The notes beneath the pieces were generated by a model that was given only the letters and a program-made list of their open reading frames with translations, did not search any database and was not told where the DNA came from. From Hydractinia symbiolongicarpus (lineage: Eukaryota > Cnidaria > Hydrozoa > Anthoathecata > Hydractiniidae), in assembly GCF_029227915.1 (NCBI RefSeq), contig NC_079887.1, forward strand, positions 1,054,001 through 1,118,000: a stretch of DNA of 64,000 bases, read 5' to 3'. Each line of letters starts with the position of its first letter. The stretch's first letter is position 1. Below are positions 25,813-39,475 of the stretch, one piece after another. Position numbers and translations under genes: made by a program.

Positions 25813-28800
25813 GTACCCTGTGAGTAAACTCATTTCCAGAACGATTTTTTTAATTAATTTTTCACCACTAAAACGCATAAGACTAGTAGTTTTCAAAAAT
25901 GTTTTCATTTTTGATGAGACGCTGAATAAAAGAAGTTTAATCGCCGGCAAACGAAAACCCGCGATTTCCCGTAAATCCCGGGCTTGGCCCGTATAGTCAA
26001 AAGTATACAAAGAAGGTACACAGGGAGTAAACTCATTTCCCGAACGATTTTTTAAATTACTTTTTCACCACTAAAACGCATGAGACTTGTAGTTTTTAAA
26101 AATGTTTTCATTTTTGATGAGACGCTGAATAAAAGAAGTTTAATCGCCGGCAAACGAAAATCCGCGATTTTCCGTAAATCCCGGACTCGGCCCGTATAGT
26201 CAAAAGTATACAAAGAAAGTACCCAGGGAGTAAACTCATTTCCCGAACGATTTTTTAAATTATTTTTTCACCACTAAAACGCATGAGACTTGTAGTTTTC
26301 AAAAATGTTTTCATTTTTGATGAGACGCTTAATGAAAAAGGTTTAATCGCCGGCAAACGAAATCCCGCGTTTACCCGTAAATCCGGGGCTTGGCCCGTAT
26401 AGTCGAATTAATACAAAGAAAGTACCCAGGGAGTAAACTCATTTCCCGAACGATTTTTTAAATTTTTTTATCACCACTAAAACGCATGAGACTTGTAGTT
26501 TTCAAAAATGTTTTCATTTTTGATGAGACGCTTAATGAAAGAGGTTTAATCGCCGGCAAACGAAAACCTGCGATTTCCCGTAAATCCTGGACTCGGCCCG
26601 TATAGTCAAAAGTATACAAAGAAAGTACCCACGGAGTAAACTCATTTCCCAAACGATTTTTTAAATTATTATTTCACCACTAAAACGCATGAGACTTGCA
26701 GTTTTCAAGAATGTTTTCATTTTTGATGAGACGCAGAATAAAAGCAGTTTAATCGCCGGCAAACGAAAACCCGCGATTTCCCGTAAATACCGGGCTTGAC
26801 ACGTATAGTCGAATGTATACAAAGAAAGTACCCTGTGAGTAAACTCAATTCCAGAACGATTTTTTTAATTAATTTTTCACCACTAAAACGCATAAGACTT
26901 GTAGTTTTCAAAAATGTTTTCATTTTTGATGAGACACTGAATAAAAGAAGTTTAATCGCCGGCAAACGAAAACCCGCGATTTCCCGTAAATCCCGGGCTT
27001 GGCCCGTATAGTCAAAAGTATACAAAGAAGGTACACAGGGAGTAAACTCATTTCCCGAACGATTTTTTAAATTACTTTTTCACCACTAAAACGCATGAGA
27101 CTTGTAGTTTTTAAAAATGTTTTCATTTTTGATGAGACGCTGAATAAAAGAAGTTTATTCGCCGGCAAACGAAAACCCGCGATTTCCCGTAAATCCTGGA
27201 CACAGCCCGTATGGTCAAAATTATACAAATAAAGTACCTAGGGAGTAAACTCATTTCCCAAACGATTTTTTAAATTATTATTTCACCACTAAAACGCATG
27301 AGACTTGTAGTTTTCAAGAATGTTTTCATTTTTGATGAGACGCTGAGTAAAAGCAGTATAATCGCCGGCAAACGAAAACCCGCGATTTCCCGTAAATCCC
27401 GGGCTTGGCACGTATAGTCGAATGTTACAAAGAAAGTACCCTGTGAGTAAACTCATTTCCAGAACGATTTTTTAAATTATTTTTTCACCACTAAAACGCA
27501 TAAGACTTGTAGTTTTCCAAAATGTTTTCATTTTTGATGAGACGCTGAATAAAAGAAGTTTAATCGCCGGCAAACGAAAACCCGCGATTTCCCGTAAATC
27601 CTGGCTTGGCCCGTATAGTCAAAAGTATAAAAAGAAAGTATTCAGGGAGTAAGCTCATTTCCCGAACGATTTTTTAAATTATTTTTTCACCACTAAAACG
27701 CATGAGACTTGTAGTTTTCAAATATGTTTTCATTTTTGATGAGACGCTGAAAAAAAGCAGTTTAATCGCCGGCAAACGAAAACCTGCGATATCCATAAAT
27801 CCCGGACTCGGCCGGAATAGTCAAAAGTATACAAAGAAAGTACCCAGGGAGTAAACTTATTTCCATAACGATTTTTTAAATTATTTTTTCACCACTAAAA
27901 CGCATAAGACTTGTAGTTTTTAAAAATGTTTTCATTTTTGATGAGTCGCTGAATAAAAGAAGTTTAATCGCCGGCAAACGAAAACCCGCGATTTCCCGTA
28001 AATCCCGGCTTGGCCCGTATAGTCAAAAGTATACAAAGAAATTACCCAGGGAGTAAACTCATTTCCCGAACGATTTTTTAAATTATTTTTTCACCACTAA
28101 AACGCATGAGACTTGTAGTTTTCAAATATGTTTTCATTTTTGATGAGACGCTGAAAAAAAGCAGTTTAATCGCCGGCAAACGAAAACCTGCGATATCCCT
28201 AAATCCCGGACTCGGCCCGTATAGTCAAAAGTATACAAAGAAAGTACCCAGGGAGTAAGCTCATTTCCAGAACAATTTTTTAAATTATTTTTTCACCACT
28301 AAAACGCATCAGACTTGTAGTTTTTAAAAATGTTTTCATTTTTGATGAGACGCTGAATAAAAGAAGTTTAATCGCCGGCAAACGAAAACCCGCGATTTCC
28401 TGTAAATCCCGGGCTTGGCCCGTATAGTCAAAAGTATACAAAGAAAGTACCCAGGGAGTAAAGTCATTTCCCGAACGATTTTTTATAATATTTTTTTACC
28501 ACTAAACGCATGAGACTTGTAGTTTTTAAAAATGTTTTCATATTTGATGGGACGCTGAATAAGAGAATTTTAATCGCCGGCAAACGAAAACCTGCGATTT
28601 CCCGTAAATCCTGGACTCGGCCCGTATAGTCAAAAGTATACAAAGAAAGTACCCACGGAGTAAACTCATTTCCCAAACGATTTTTTAAATTATTATTTCA
28701 CCACTAAAACGCATGAGACTTGTAGTTTTCAAGAATGTTTTCATTTTTGATGAGACGCAGAATAAAAGCAGTTTAATCGCCGGCAAACGAAAACCCGCGA

Positions 28801-30138
28801 TTTCCCGTAAATACCGGGCTTGGCACGTATAGTCGAATGTATACAAAGAAAGTACCCTGTGAGTAAACTCATTTCCAGAACGATTTTTTTAATTAATTTT
28901 TCACCACTAAAACGCATAAGACTAGTAGTTTTCAAAAATGTTTTCATTTTTGATGAGACGCTGAATAAAAGAAGTTTAATCGCCGGCAAACGAAAACCCG
29001 CGATTTCCCGTAAATCCCGGGCTTGGCCCGTATAGTCAAAAGTATACAAAGAAGGTACACAGGGAGTAAACTCATTTCCCGAACGATTTTTTAAATTACT
29101 TTTTCACCACTAAAACGCATGAGACTTGTAGTTTTTAAAAATGTTTTCATTTTTGATGAGACGCTGAATAAAAGAAGTTTAATCGCCGGCAAACGAAAAT
29201 CCGCGATTTTCCGTAAATCCCGGACTCGGCCCGTATAGTCAAAAGTATACAAAGAAAGTACCCAGGGAGTAAACTCATTTCCCGAACGATTTTTTAAATT
29301 ATTTTTTCACCACTAAAACGCATGAGACTTGTAGTTTTCAAAAATGTTTTCATTTTTGATGAGACGCTTAATGAAAAAGGTTTAATCGCCGGCAAACGAA
29401 ATCCCGCGTTTACCCGTAAATCCGGGGCTTGGCCCGTATAGTCGAATTAATACAAAGAAAGTACCCAGGGAGTAAACTCATTTCCCGAACGATTTTTTAA
29501 ATTTTTTTATCACCACTAAAACGCATGAGACTTGTAGTTTTCAAAAATGTTTTCATTTTTGATGAGACGCTTAATGAAAGAGGTTTAATCGCCGGCAAAC
29601 GAAAACCTGCGATTTCCCGTAAATCCTGGACTCGGCCCGTATAGTCAAAAGTATACAAAGAAAGTACCCACGGAGTAAACTCATTTCCCAAACGATTTTT
29701 TAAATTATTATTTCACCACTAAAACGCATGAGACTTGCAGTTTTCAAGAATGTTTTCATTTTTGATGAGACGCAGAATAAAAGCAGTTTAATCGCCGGCA
29801 AACGAAAACCCGCGATTTCCCGTAAATACCGGGCTTGACACGTATAGTCGAATGTATACAAAGAAAGTACCCTGTGAGTAAACTCAATTCCAGAACGATT
29901 TTTTTAATTAATTTTTCACCACTAAAACGCATAAGACTTGTAGTTTTCAAAAATGTTTTCATTTTTGATGAGACACTGAATAAAAGAAGTTTAATCGCCG
30001 GCAAACGAAAACCCGCGATTTCCCGTAAATCCCGGGCTTGGCCCGTATAGTCAAAAGTATACAAAGAAGGTACACAGGGAGTAAACTCATTTCCCGAACG
30101 ATTTTTTAAATTACTTTTTCACCACTAAAACGCATGAG
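24061..30138 (+). repeat. Higher-order repeat: two tandem copies of 15 units (3,039 bp)
   Basis: About 24061-27099 and 27100-30138 repeat with a constant offset of 3,039 bp. Rare private variants recur: 'cctggacacagcccgtatgg', 'gaatgttacaaag', 'gactcggccggaatag', 'cgattttttataatatttt' and 'cgtttacccgtaaatcc'. Very few differences were seen (for example 'cgcctgc' versus 'cgccggc'). The copies appear to be the freshest large duplication in the window, or a sequence-assembly duplication. Confidence 0.85.
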
Positions 30139-31379
30139 ACTTGTAGTTTTTAAAAATGTTTTCATTTTTGATGAGACGCTGAATAAAAGAAGTTTAATCG
30201 CCGGCAAACGAAATCCCGCGTTTTCCCGTAAATCCCGGGCTTGGCCCGTGTAGTCAAAAGTTTACAAAGAAAGTACCCAGGGAGTAAACTCATTTCCCGA
30301 ACGATTTTTTATATTTTTTTTTTACCACTAAACGCATGAGACTTGTAGTTTTTAAAAATGTTTTCATATTTGATGGGACGCTGAATAAAAGAAGTTTAAT
30401 CGCCGGCAAACGGAAATCCGCGATTTTCCGTAAATCCCGGACTCGGCGCGTATAGTCAAAAGTATACAAAGAAAGTACCCAGGGAGTAAACTCATTTCCC
30501 GAACGATTTTTTAAATTATTTTTTCACCACTAAAACGCATGAGACTTGTAGTTTTCAAAAATGTTTTCATTTTTGATGAGACGCTTAATGAAAAAGGTTT
30601 AATCGCCGGCAAACGAAATCCCGCGTTTACCCGTAAATCCGGGGCTTGGCCCGTATAGTCGAATTACTACAAAGAAAGTACCCAGGGAGTAAACTCATTT
30701 CCCGAACGATTTTTTAAATTTTTTTATCACCACTAAAACGCATGAGACTTTAGTTTTCAAAAATGTTTTCATTTTTGATGAGACGCTTAATGAAAGAGGT
30801 TTAATCGCCGGCAAACGAAAACCTGCGATTTCCCGTAAATCCTGGACTCGGCCCGTATAGTCAAAAGTATACAAAGAAAGTACCCAGGGAGTAAACTCAT
30901 TTCCCAAACGATTTTTTAAATTATTATTTCACCACTAAAACGCATGAGACTTGTAGTTTTCAAGAATGTTTTCATTTTTGATGAGACGCTGAATAAAAGT
31001 AGTTTAATCGCCGGCAAACGAAAACCCGCGATTTCCCGTAAATACCGGGCTTGGCACGTATAGTCGAATGTATACAAAGAAAGTACCCTGTGAGTAAACT
31101 CATTTCCCGAACGATTTTTTATATTATTTTTTTACCACTAAACGCATGAGTCTTGTAGTTTTCAAAAATATTTTCATATTTGATGGGACGCTGAATAAAA
31201 GAAGTTTAATCGCCGGCAAACGAAAATCCGCGATTTCCCGTAAATCCCGGACTCGGCCCGTATAGTCAAAAGTATACAAAGAAAGTACCCAGGGAGTAAA
31301 CTCATTTCCCGAACGATTTTTTAAATTACTTTTTCACCACTAAAACGCATGAGACTTGTAGTTTTTAAAAATGTTTTCA
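30139..31379 (+). repeat. Satellite spacer between two higher-order blocks
   Basis: About six units lie between the 15-unit and the 19/21-unit duplications. They contain variants also found in the flanking blocks, such as 'cgtttacccgtaaatcc' and 'ataccgggcttggcacg', and a one-base-shortened 'gagactttagttttc' near 30744. No gene seen. Confidence 0.7.
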
Positions 31380-34300
31380 TTTTTGATGAGACGCTTAATG
31401 AAAGAGGTTTAATCGCCGGCAAACGAAATCCCGCGTTTTCCCGTAAATCCGGGGCTTGGCCCGTATAGTCGAATGTATACAAAGAAAGTACCCAGGGAGT
31501 AAACTCATTTCCGAACGATTTTTTAAATTTTTTTTCACCACTAAAACGCATGAGACTTGTAGTTTTCAAAAATGTTTTCATTTTTGATGAGACGCTTAAT
31601 GAAAGAGGTTTAATCGCCGGAAAACGCAAACCCGCGATTTCCCGTAAATCCCGGGCGTGGCCCGTATAGTCGAATGTATACAAAGAAAGTACCCTGTGAG
31701 TAAACTCATTTCCAGAACGATTTTTTAAATTATTTTTTCACCACTAAAACGCACAAGACTTGTAGTTTTTAAAAATGTTTTCATTTTTGATGAAACGCTG
31801 AATAAAAGAAGTTTAATCGCCGGCAAACGAAAACCCGCGATTTCCCGTAAATCCCGTCTTGGCCCGTATAGTCAAAAAAATACAAAGAAAGTACCCAGGG
31901 AGTAAACTCATTTCCCGAACGATTTTTTAATTTATTTTTTCACCACTAAAACGCATGAGACTTGTAGTTTTCAAAAATGTTTTCATTTTTGATGAGACGC
32001 TGAATAAAAGAAGTTTAATCGCCGGCAAACGAAAACCCGCGATTTCCCGTAAATCCCGGGCTTGGCACGTATAGTCGAATGTATACAAAGAAAGTACCCA
32101 GGGAGTAAACTCATTTCCAGAACGATTTGTTAAATTATTTTTTCACCACTAAAGCCCATGAGACTTGTAGTTTCTAAAAATGTTTTCAATTTTAATGAGA
32201 CGCTGAATAAGAGAAGTTTAATCGCCGGCAAACGAAAATTCGCGATTTCCCGTAAATCCCGGACTCGGCCCGTATAGTCAAAAGTATACAAAGAAAGTAC
32301 CCAGGGAGTAAACTCATTTCCCGAACGATTTTTTTAATTACTTTTTCACCACTAAAACGCATGAGACTTGTAGTTTTTAAAAATCTTTTCATTTTTGATG
32401 AGACGCTGAATAAAAGAAGTTTAATCGCCGGAAAACGAAAACCTGCGATTTCCCGTAAATCCTGGACTCGGCCCGTATAGTCAAAAGTATACAAGGAAAG
32501 TACCCTGTGAGTAAACGCATTTCCAGAACGATTTTTTAAATCATTTTTTCACCACTAAAGCCCATGAGACTTGTAGTTTTTAAAAATGTTTTTATTTTTG
32601 ATGAGACGCTGAATAAGAGAAGTTTAATCGCCGGCAAACGAAAACCCGCGATTTCCCGTAAATCCCGGGCTTCGCCCGTATAGTCCAAAGCATACAAAGA
32701 AAGTACCCAGGGAGTAAACTCATTTCCGGAACGATTTTTCAAATTATTTTTTCACCACTAAAACGCATGAGACTTGTAGTTTTCAAAAATGTTTTCATTT
32801 TTGATGAGACACTGAATAAAAGAAGTTTACCCGCCGGCAAACGAAAACCCGCGATTTGCCGTAAATCCCGGGCTTGGCCCGTATAGTCAAAAGTATACAA
32901 AGAAAGTACCCAGGGAGTAAACTCATTTCCCGAACGATTTTTTAAATTACTTTTTCACCACTAAAACGCATGAGACTTGTAGTTTTCAAAAATGTTTTCA
33001 TTTTTGATGAGACACTGAATAAAAGAAGTTTAATCGCCGGCAAACGAAAACCCGCGATTTCCCGTAAATCCCGGGCTTGGCCCGTATAGTCAAAAGTATA
33101 CAAAGAAAGTACCCAGGGAGTAAACTCATTTCCCGAACGATTTTTTAAATTACTTTTTCACCACTAAAACGCATGAGACTTGTAGTTTTTAAAAATCTTT
33201 TCATTTTTGATGAGACGCTGAATAAAAGAAGTTTAATCGCCGGAAAACGAAAACCTGCGATTTCCCGTAAATCCTGGACTCGGCCCGTATAGTCAAAAGT
33301 ATACAAGGAAAGTACCCAGGGAGTAAACTTATTTACCGAACGATTTTTTATATTATTTTTTTACCACTAAACGCATGAGATTGGAGTTTTCAAAAATATT
33401 TTCATATTTGATGGGACGCTGAATAAAAGAAGTTTAATCGCCGGCAAACGAAAATCCGCGATTTCCCGTAAATCCCGAACTCGGCCCGTATAGTCAAAAG
33501 TATACAAAGAAAGTATCTAGGGAGTAAACTCATTTCCCGAACGATTTTTTAAACTATTTTTTCACCACTAAAACGCATGAGACTTGTAGTTTTCAAGAAT
33601 GTTTTCATTTTTGATGAGACGCTGAATAAAAGCAGTTTAATCGCCGGCAAATGAAAACCCGCGATTTCCCGTAAATCCCGGGCTTGGCACGTATAGTCGC
33701 ATGTATACAAAGAAAGTACCCTGTGAGTAAACTCATTTCCAGAACGATTTTTTAAATTATTTTTTCACCACTAAAACGCATAAGACTTGTAGTTTTTAAA
33801 AATGTTTTCATTTTTGATGAGACGCTGAATAAAAGAAGTTTAATCGCCGGAAAACGAAAACGTGCGATTTCCCGTAAATCCTGGACTCGGCCCGTATAGT
33901 CAAAAGTATACAAAGAAAGTACCCAGGGAGTAAACTCATTTCCCGAACGATTTTTTATATTATTTTTTTAACACTAAACGCATGAGATTGGAGTTATCAA
34001 AAATATTTTCATTTTTGATGAGACGCTGAATAAAAGAAGTTTAATCGCCGGCAAACGAAACCTGCGATTTTCCGTAAATCCTGGACTCGACCCGTATAGT
34101 CAAAAGTATACAAAGAAAGTACCCAGGGAGTAAACTCATTTCCCAAACAATTTTTTAAATTATTATTTCACCACTAAAACGCATGAGACTTGTAGTTTTC
34201 AAGAATGTTTTCATTTTTGATGAGACGCAGAATAAAAGCAGTTTAATCGCCGGCAAGCGAAAACCTGCGATTTCCGTAAATCCCGGACTCGGCCCGTATA

Positions 34301-37300
34301 GTCAAAAGTATGCAAAGAAAGTGCCCAGGGAGTAAACTTATTTCCAAAACGATTTTTTAAATTATTTTTTCACCACTAAAACGCATGAGACTTGTAGTTT
34401 TTAAAAATGTTTTCATTTTTGATGAGACGCTGAATAAAAGAAGTTTAATCGCCGGCAAACGAAAACCCGTGATGTCCCGTAAATCCCGGGCTTGGCCGGT
34501 GTAGTCAAAAGTATACAAAGTAAGTACCCAGGAAGTAAACTCATTTCCCGAACGATTTTTTAAATTACCTTTGACCACTAAAACGCATGAGACTTGTAGT
34601 TTTTAAAAATGTTTTCATCTTTGATGAGACGCTGAATAAAAGAAGTTTAATCGCCGGCAAACGAAAACCTGCGATTTTCCGTAAATCCTGGACTCGGCCC
34701 GTATAGTCAAAAGTATACAAAGAAAGTACCCAGGGAGTAAACTCATTTGCCAAACGATTTTTTAAATTATTATTTCACCACTAAAACGCATGAGACCTGT
34801 AGTTTTCAAGAATGTTTTCATTTTTGATGAGACGCAGAATAAAAGCAGTTTAATCGCCGGCAAGCGAAAACCTGCGATTTCCCTAAATCCCGGACTCGGC
34901 CCGCATAGTCAAAAGTATGCAAAGAAAGTACCCAGGGAGTAAACTCATTTCCAAAACGATTTTTTAAATTATTATTTCACCACTAAAACGCATGAGACCT
35001 GTAGTTTTCAAGAATGTTTTCATTTTTGATGAGACGCAGAATAAAAGCAGTTTAATCGCCGGCAAACGAAAACCCGCGATTTCCCGTAAATCCCGGGCTT
35101 GGCCCGTATAGTCAAAAGTATACAAAGAAAGTACCCTGTGAGTAAACTCATTTCCAGAACGATTTTTTAATTTTTTTTTTCACCACTAAAACGCATAAGA
35201 CGTGTAGTTTTTAAAAATGTTTTCATTTTTGATGAGACGCTTAATGAAAGAGGTTTAATCGCCGGCAAACGAAATCCCGCGTTTTCCCGTAAATCCGGGG
35301 CTTGGCCCGTATAGTCGAATGTATACAAAGAAAGTACCCAGGGAGTAAACTCATTTCCGAACGATTTTTTAAATTTTTTTTCACCACTAAAACGCATGAG
35401 ACTTGTAGTTTTCAAAAATGTTTTCATTTTTGATGAGACGCTTAATGAAAGAGGTTTAATCGCCGGAAAACGCAAACCCGCGATTTCCCGTAAATCCCGG
35501 GCGTGGCCCGTATAGTCGAATGTATACAAAGAAAGTACCCTGTGAGTAAACTCATTTCCAGAACGATTTTTTAAATTATTTTTTCACCACTAAAACGCAC
35601 AAGACTTGTAGTTTTTAAAAATGTTTTCATTTTTGATGAAACGCTGAATAAAAGAAGTTTAATCGCCGGCAAACGAAAACCCGCGATTTCCCGTAAATCC
35701 CGTCTTGGCCCGTATAGTCAAAAAAATACAAAGAAAGTACCCAGGGAGTAAACTCATTTCCCGAACGATTTTTTAAATTATTTTTTCACCACTAAAACGC
35801 ATGAGACTTGTAGTTTTCAAAAATGTTTTCATTTTTGATGAGACGCTGAATAAAAGAAGTTTAATCGCCGGCAAACGAAAACCCGCGATTTCCCGTAAAT
35901 CCCGGGCTTGGCACGTATAGTCGAATTTATACAAAGAAAGTACCCTGTGAGTAAAGTCATTTCCAGAACGATTTGTTAAATTATTTTTTCACCACTAAAG
36001 CCCATGAGACTTGTAGTTTCTAAAAATGTTTTCAATTTTGATGAGACGCTGAATAAGAGAAGTTTAATCGCCGGCGAACGAAAACCTGCGATTTCCCTAA
36101 ATCCCGGCTTGGCCCGTATAGTCAAGAGTATACAAAGAAAGTACCCAGGGAGTAAACTCATTTCCCGAACGATTTTTTAATTTATTTTTTCACCACTAAA
36201 ACGCATGAGACTTGTAGTTTTCAAAAATGTTTTCATTTTTGATGAGACGCTGAATAAAAGAAGTTTAATCGCCGGCAAACGAAAACCCGCGATTTCCCGT
36301 AAATCCCGGGCTTGGCACGTATAGTCGAATGTATACAAAGAAAGTACCCAGGGAGTAAACTCATTTCCAGAACGATTTGTTAAATTATTTTTTCACCACT
36401 AAAGCCCATGAGACTTGTAGTTTCTAAAAATGTTTTCAATTTTAATGAGACGCTGAATAAGAGAAGTTTAATCGCCGGCAAACGAAAATTCGCGATTTCC
36501 CGTAAATCCCGGACTCGGCCCGTATAGTCAAAAGTATACAAAGAAAGTACCCAGGGAGTAAACTCATTTCCCGAACGATTTTTTTAATTACTTTTTCACC
36601 ACTAAAACGCATGAGACTTGTAGTTTTTAAAAATCTTTTCATTTTTGATGAGACGCTGAATAAAAGAAGTTTAATCGCCGGAAAACGAAAACCTGCGATT
36701 TCCCGTAAATCCTGGACTCGGCCCGTATAGTCAAAAGTATACAAGGAAAGTACCCTGTGAGTAAACGCATTTCCAGAACGATTTTTTAAATCATTTTTTC
36801 ACCACTAAAGCCCATGAGACTTGTAGTTTTTAAAAATGTTTTTATTTTTGATGAGACGCTGAATAAGAGAAGTTTAATCGCCGGCAAACGAAAACCCGCG
36901 ATTTCCCGTAAATCCCGGGCTTCGCCCGTATAGTCCAAAGCATACAAAGAAAGTACCCAGGGAGTAAACTCATTTCCGGAACGATTTTTCAAATTATTTT
37001 TTCACCACTAAAACGCATGAGACTTGTAGTTTTCAAAAATGTTTTCATTTTTGATGAGACACTGAATAAAAGAAGTTTACCCGCCGGCAAACGAAAACCC
37101 GCGATTTGCCGTAAATCCCGGGCTTGGCCCGTATAGTCAAAAGTATACAAAGAAAGTACCCAGGGAGTAAACTCATTTCCCGAACGATTTTTTAAATTAC
37201 TTTTTCACCACTAAAACGCATGAGACTTGTAGTTTTCAAAAATGTTTTCATTTTTGATGAGACACTGAATAAAAGAAGTTTAATCGCCGGCAAACGAAAA

Positions 37301-39475
37301 CCCGCGATTTCCCGTAAATCCCGGGCTTGGCCCGTATAGTCAAAAGTATACAAAGAAAGTACCCAGGGAGTAAACTCATTTCCCGAACGATTTTTTAAAT
37401 TACTTTTTCACCACTAAAACGCATGAGACTTGTAGTTTTTAAAAATCTTTTCATTTTTGATGAGACGCTGAATAAAAGAAGTTTAATCGCCGGAAAACGA
37501 AAACCTGCGATTTCCCGTAAATCCTGGACTCGGCCCGTATAGTCAAAAGTATACAAGGAAAGTACCCAGGGAGTAAACTTATTTACCGAACGATTTTTTA
37601 TATTATTTTTTTACCACTAAACGCATGAGATTGGAGTTTTCAAAAATATTTTCATATTTGATGGGACGCTGAATAAAAGAAGTTTAATCGCCGGCAAACG
37701 AAAATCCGCGATTTCCCGTAAATCCCGAACTCGGCCCGTATAGTCAAAAGTATACAAAGAAAGTATCTAGGGAGTAAACTCATTTCCCGAACGATTTTTT
37801 AAACTATTTTTTCACCACTAAAACGCATGAGACTTGTAGTTTTCAAGAATGTTTTCATTTTTGATGAGACGCTGAATAAAAGCAGTTTAATCGCCGGCAA
37901 ATGAAAACCCGCGATTTCCCGTAAATCCCGGGCTTGGCACGTATAGTCGCATGTATACAAAGAAAGTACCCTGTGAGTAAACTCATTTCCAGAACGATTT
38001 TTTAAATTATTTTTTCACCACTAAAACGCATAAGACTTGTAGTTTTTAAAAATGTTTTCATTTTTGATGAGACGCTGAATAAAAGAAGTTTAATCGCCGG
38101 AAAACGAAAACGTGCGATTTCCCGTAAATCCTGGACTCGGCCCGTATAGTCAAAAGTATACAAAGAAAGTACCCAGGGAGTAAACTCATTTCCCGAACGA
38201 TTTTTTATATTATTTTTTTAACACTAAACGCATGAGATTGGAGTTATCAAAAATATTTTCATTTTTGATGAGACGCTGAATAAAAGAAGTTTAATCGCCG
38301 GCAAACGAAACCTGCGATTTTCCGTAAATCCTGGACTCGACCCGTATAGTCAAAAGTATACAAAGAAAGTACCCAGGGAGTAAACTCATTTCCCAAACAA
38401 TTTTTTAAATTATTATTTCACCACTAAAACGCATGAGACTTGTAGTTTTCAAGAATGTTTTTATTTTTGATGAGACGCAGAATAAAAGCAGTTTAATCGC
38501 CGGCAAGCGAAAACCTGCGATTTCCGTAAATCCCGGACTCGGCCCGTATAGTCAAAAGTATGCAAAGAAAGTACCCAGGGAGTAAACTTATTTCCAAAAC
38601 GATTTTTTAAATTATTTTTTCACCACTAAAACGCATGAGACTTGTAGTTTTTAAAAATGTTTTCATTTTTGATGAGACGCTGAATAAAAGAAGTTTAATC
38701 GCCGGCAAACGAAAACCCGTGATGTCCCGTAAATCCCGGGCTTGGCCGGTGTAGTCAAAAGTATACAAAGTAAGTACCCAGGAAGTAAACTCATTTCCCG
38801 AACGATTTTTTAAATTACCTTTGACCACTAAAACGCATGAGACTTGTAGTTTTTAAAAATGTTTTCATCTTTGATGAGACGCTGAATAAAAGAAGTTTAA
38901 TCGCCGGCAAACGAAAACCTGCGATTTTCCGTAAATCCTGGACTCGGCCCGTATAGTCAAAAGTATACAAAGAAAGTACCCAGGGAGTAAACTCATTTGC
39001 CAAACGATTTTTTAAATTATTATTTCACCACTAAAACGCATGAGACCTGTAGTTTTCAAGAATGTTTTCATTTTTGATGAGACGCAGAATAAAAGCAGTT
39101 TAATCGCCGGCAAGCGAAAACCTGCGATTTCCCTAAATCCCGGACTCGGCCCGCATAGTCAAAAGTATGCAAAGAAAGTACCCAGGGAGTAAACTCATTT
39201 CCAAAACGATTTTTTAAATTATTATTTCACCACTAAAACGCATGAGACCTGTAGTTTTCAAGAATGTTTTCATTTTTGATGAGACGCAGAATAAAAGCAG
39301 TTTAATCGCCGGCAAACGAAAACCCGCGATTTCCCGTAAATCCCGGGCTTGGCCCGTATAGTCAAAAGTATACAAAGAAAGTACCCTGTGAGTAAACTCA
39401 TTTCCAGAACGATTTTTTAATTTTTTTTTTCACCACTAAAACGCATAAGACGTGTAGTTTTTAAAAATGTTTTCA
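31380..39475 (+). repeat. Higher-order repeat: 19-unit and 21-unit copies
   Basis: About 31380-35225 (3,846 bp) and 35226-39475 (4,250 bp) carry the same order of variants. Shared landmarks include 'gcgtggcccgtatagtcg', 'agtcaaaaaaatacaaag', 'cactaaagcccatgagac', 'gtttacccgccggc', 'catgagattggagtt' and 'ttacctttgaccac'. The offset is 3,846 bp up to about 31900 and 4,250 bp afterwards. The second copy therefore holds two extra units, placed around 35750-36150. Confidence 0.82.
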
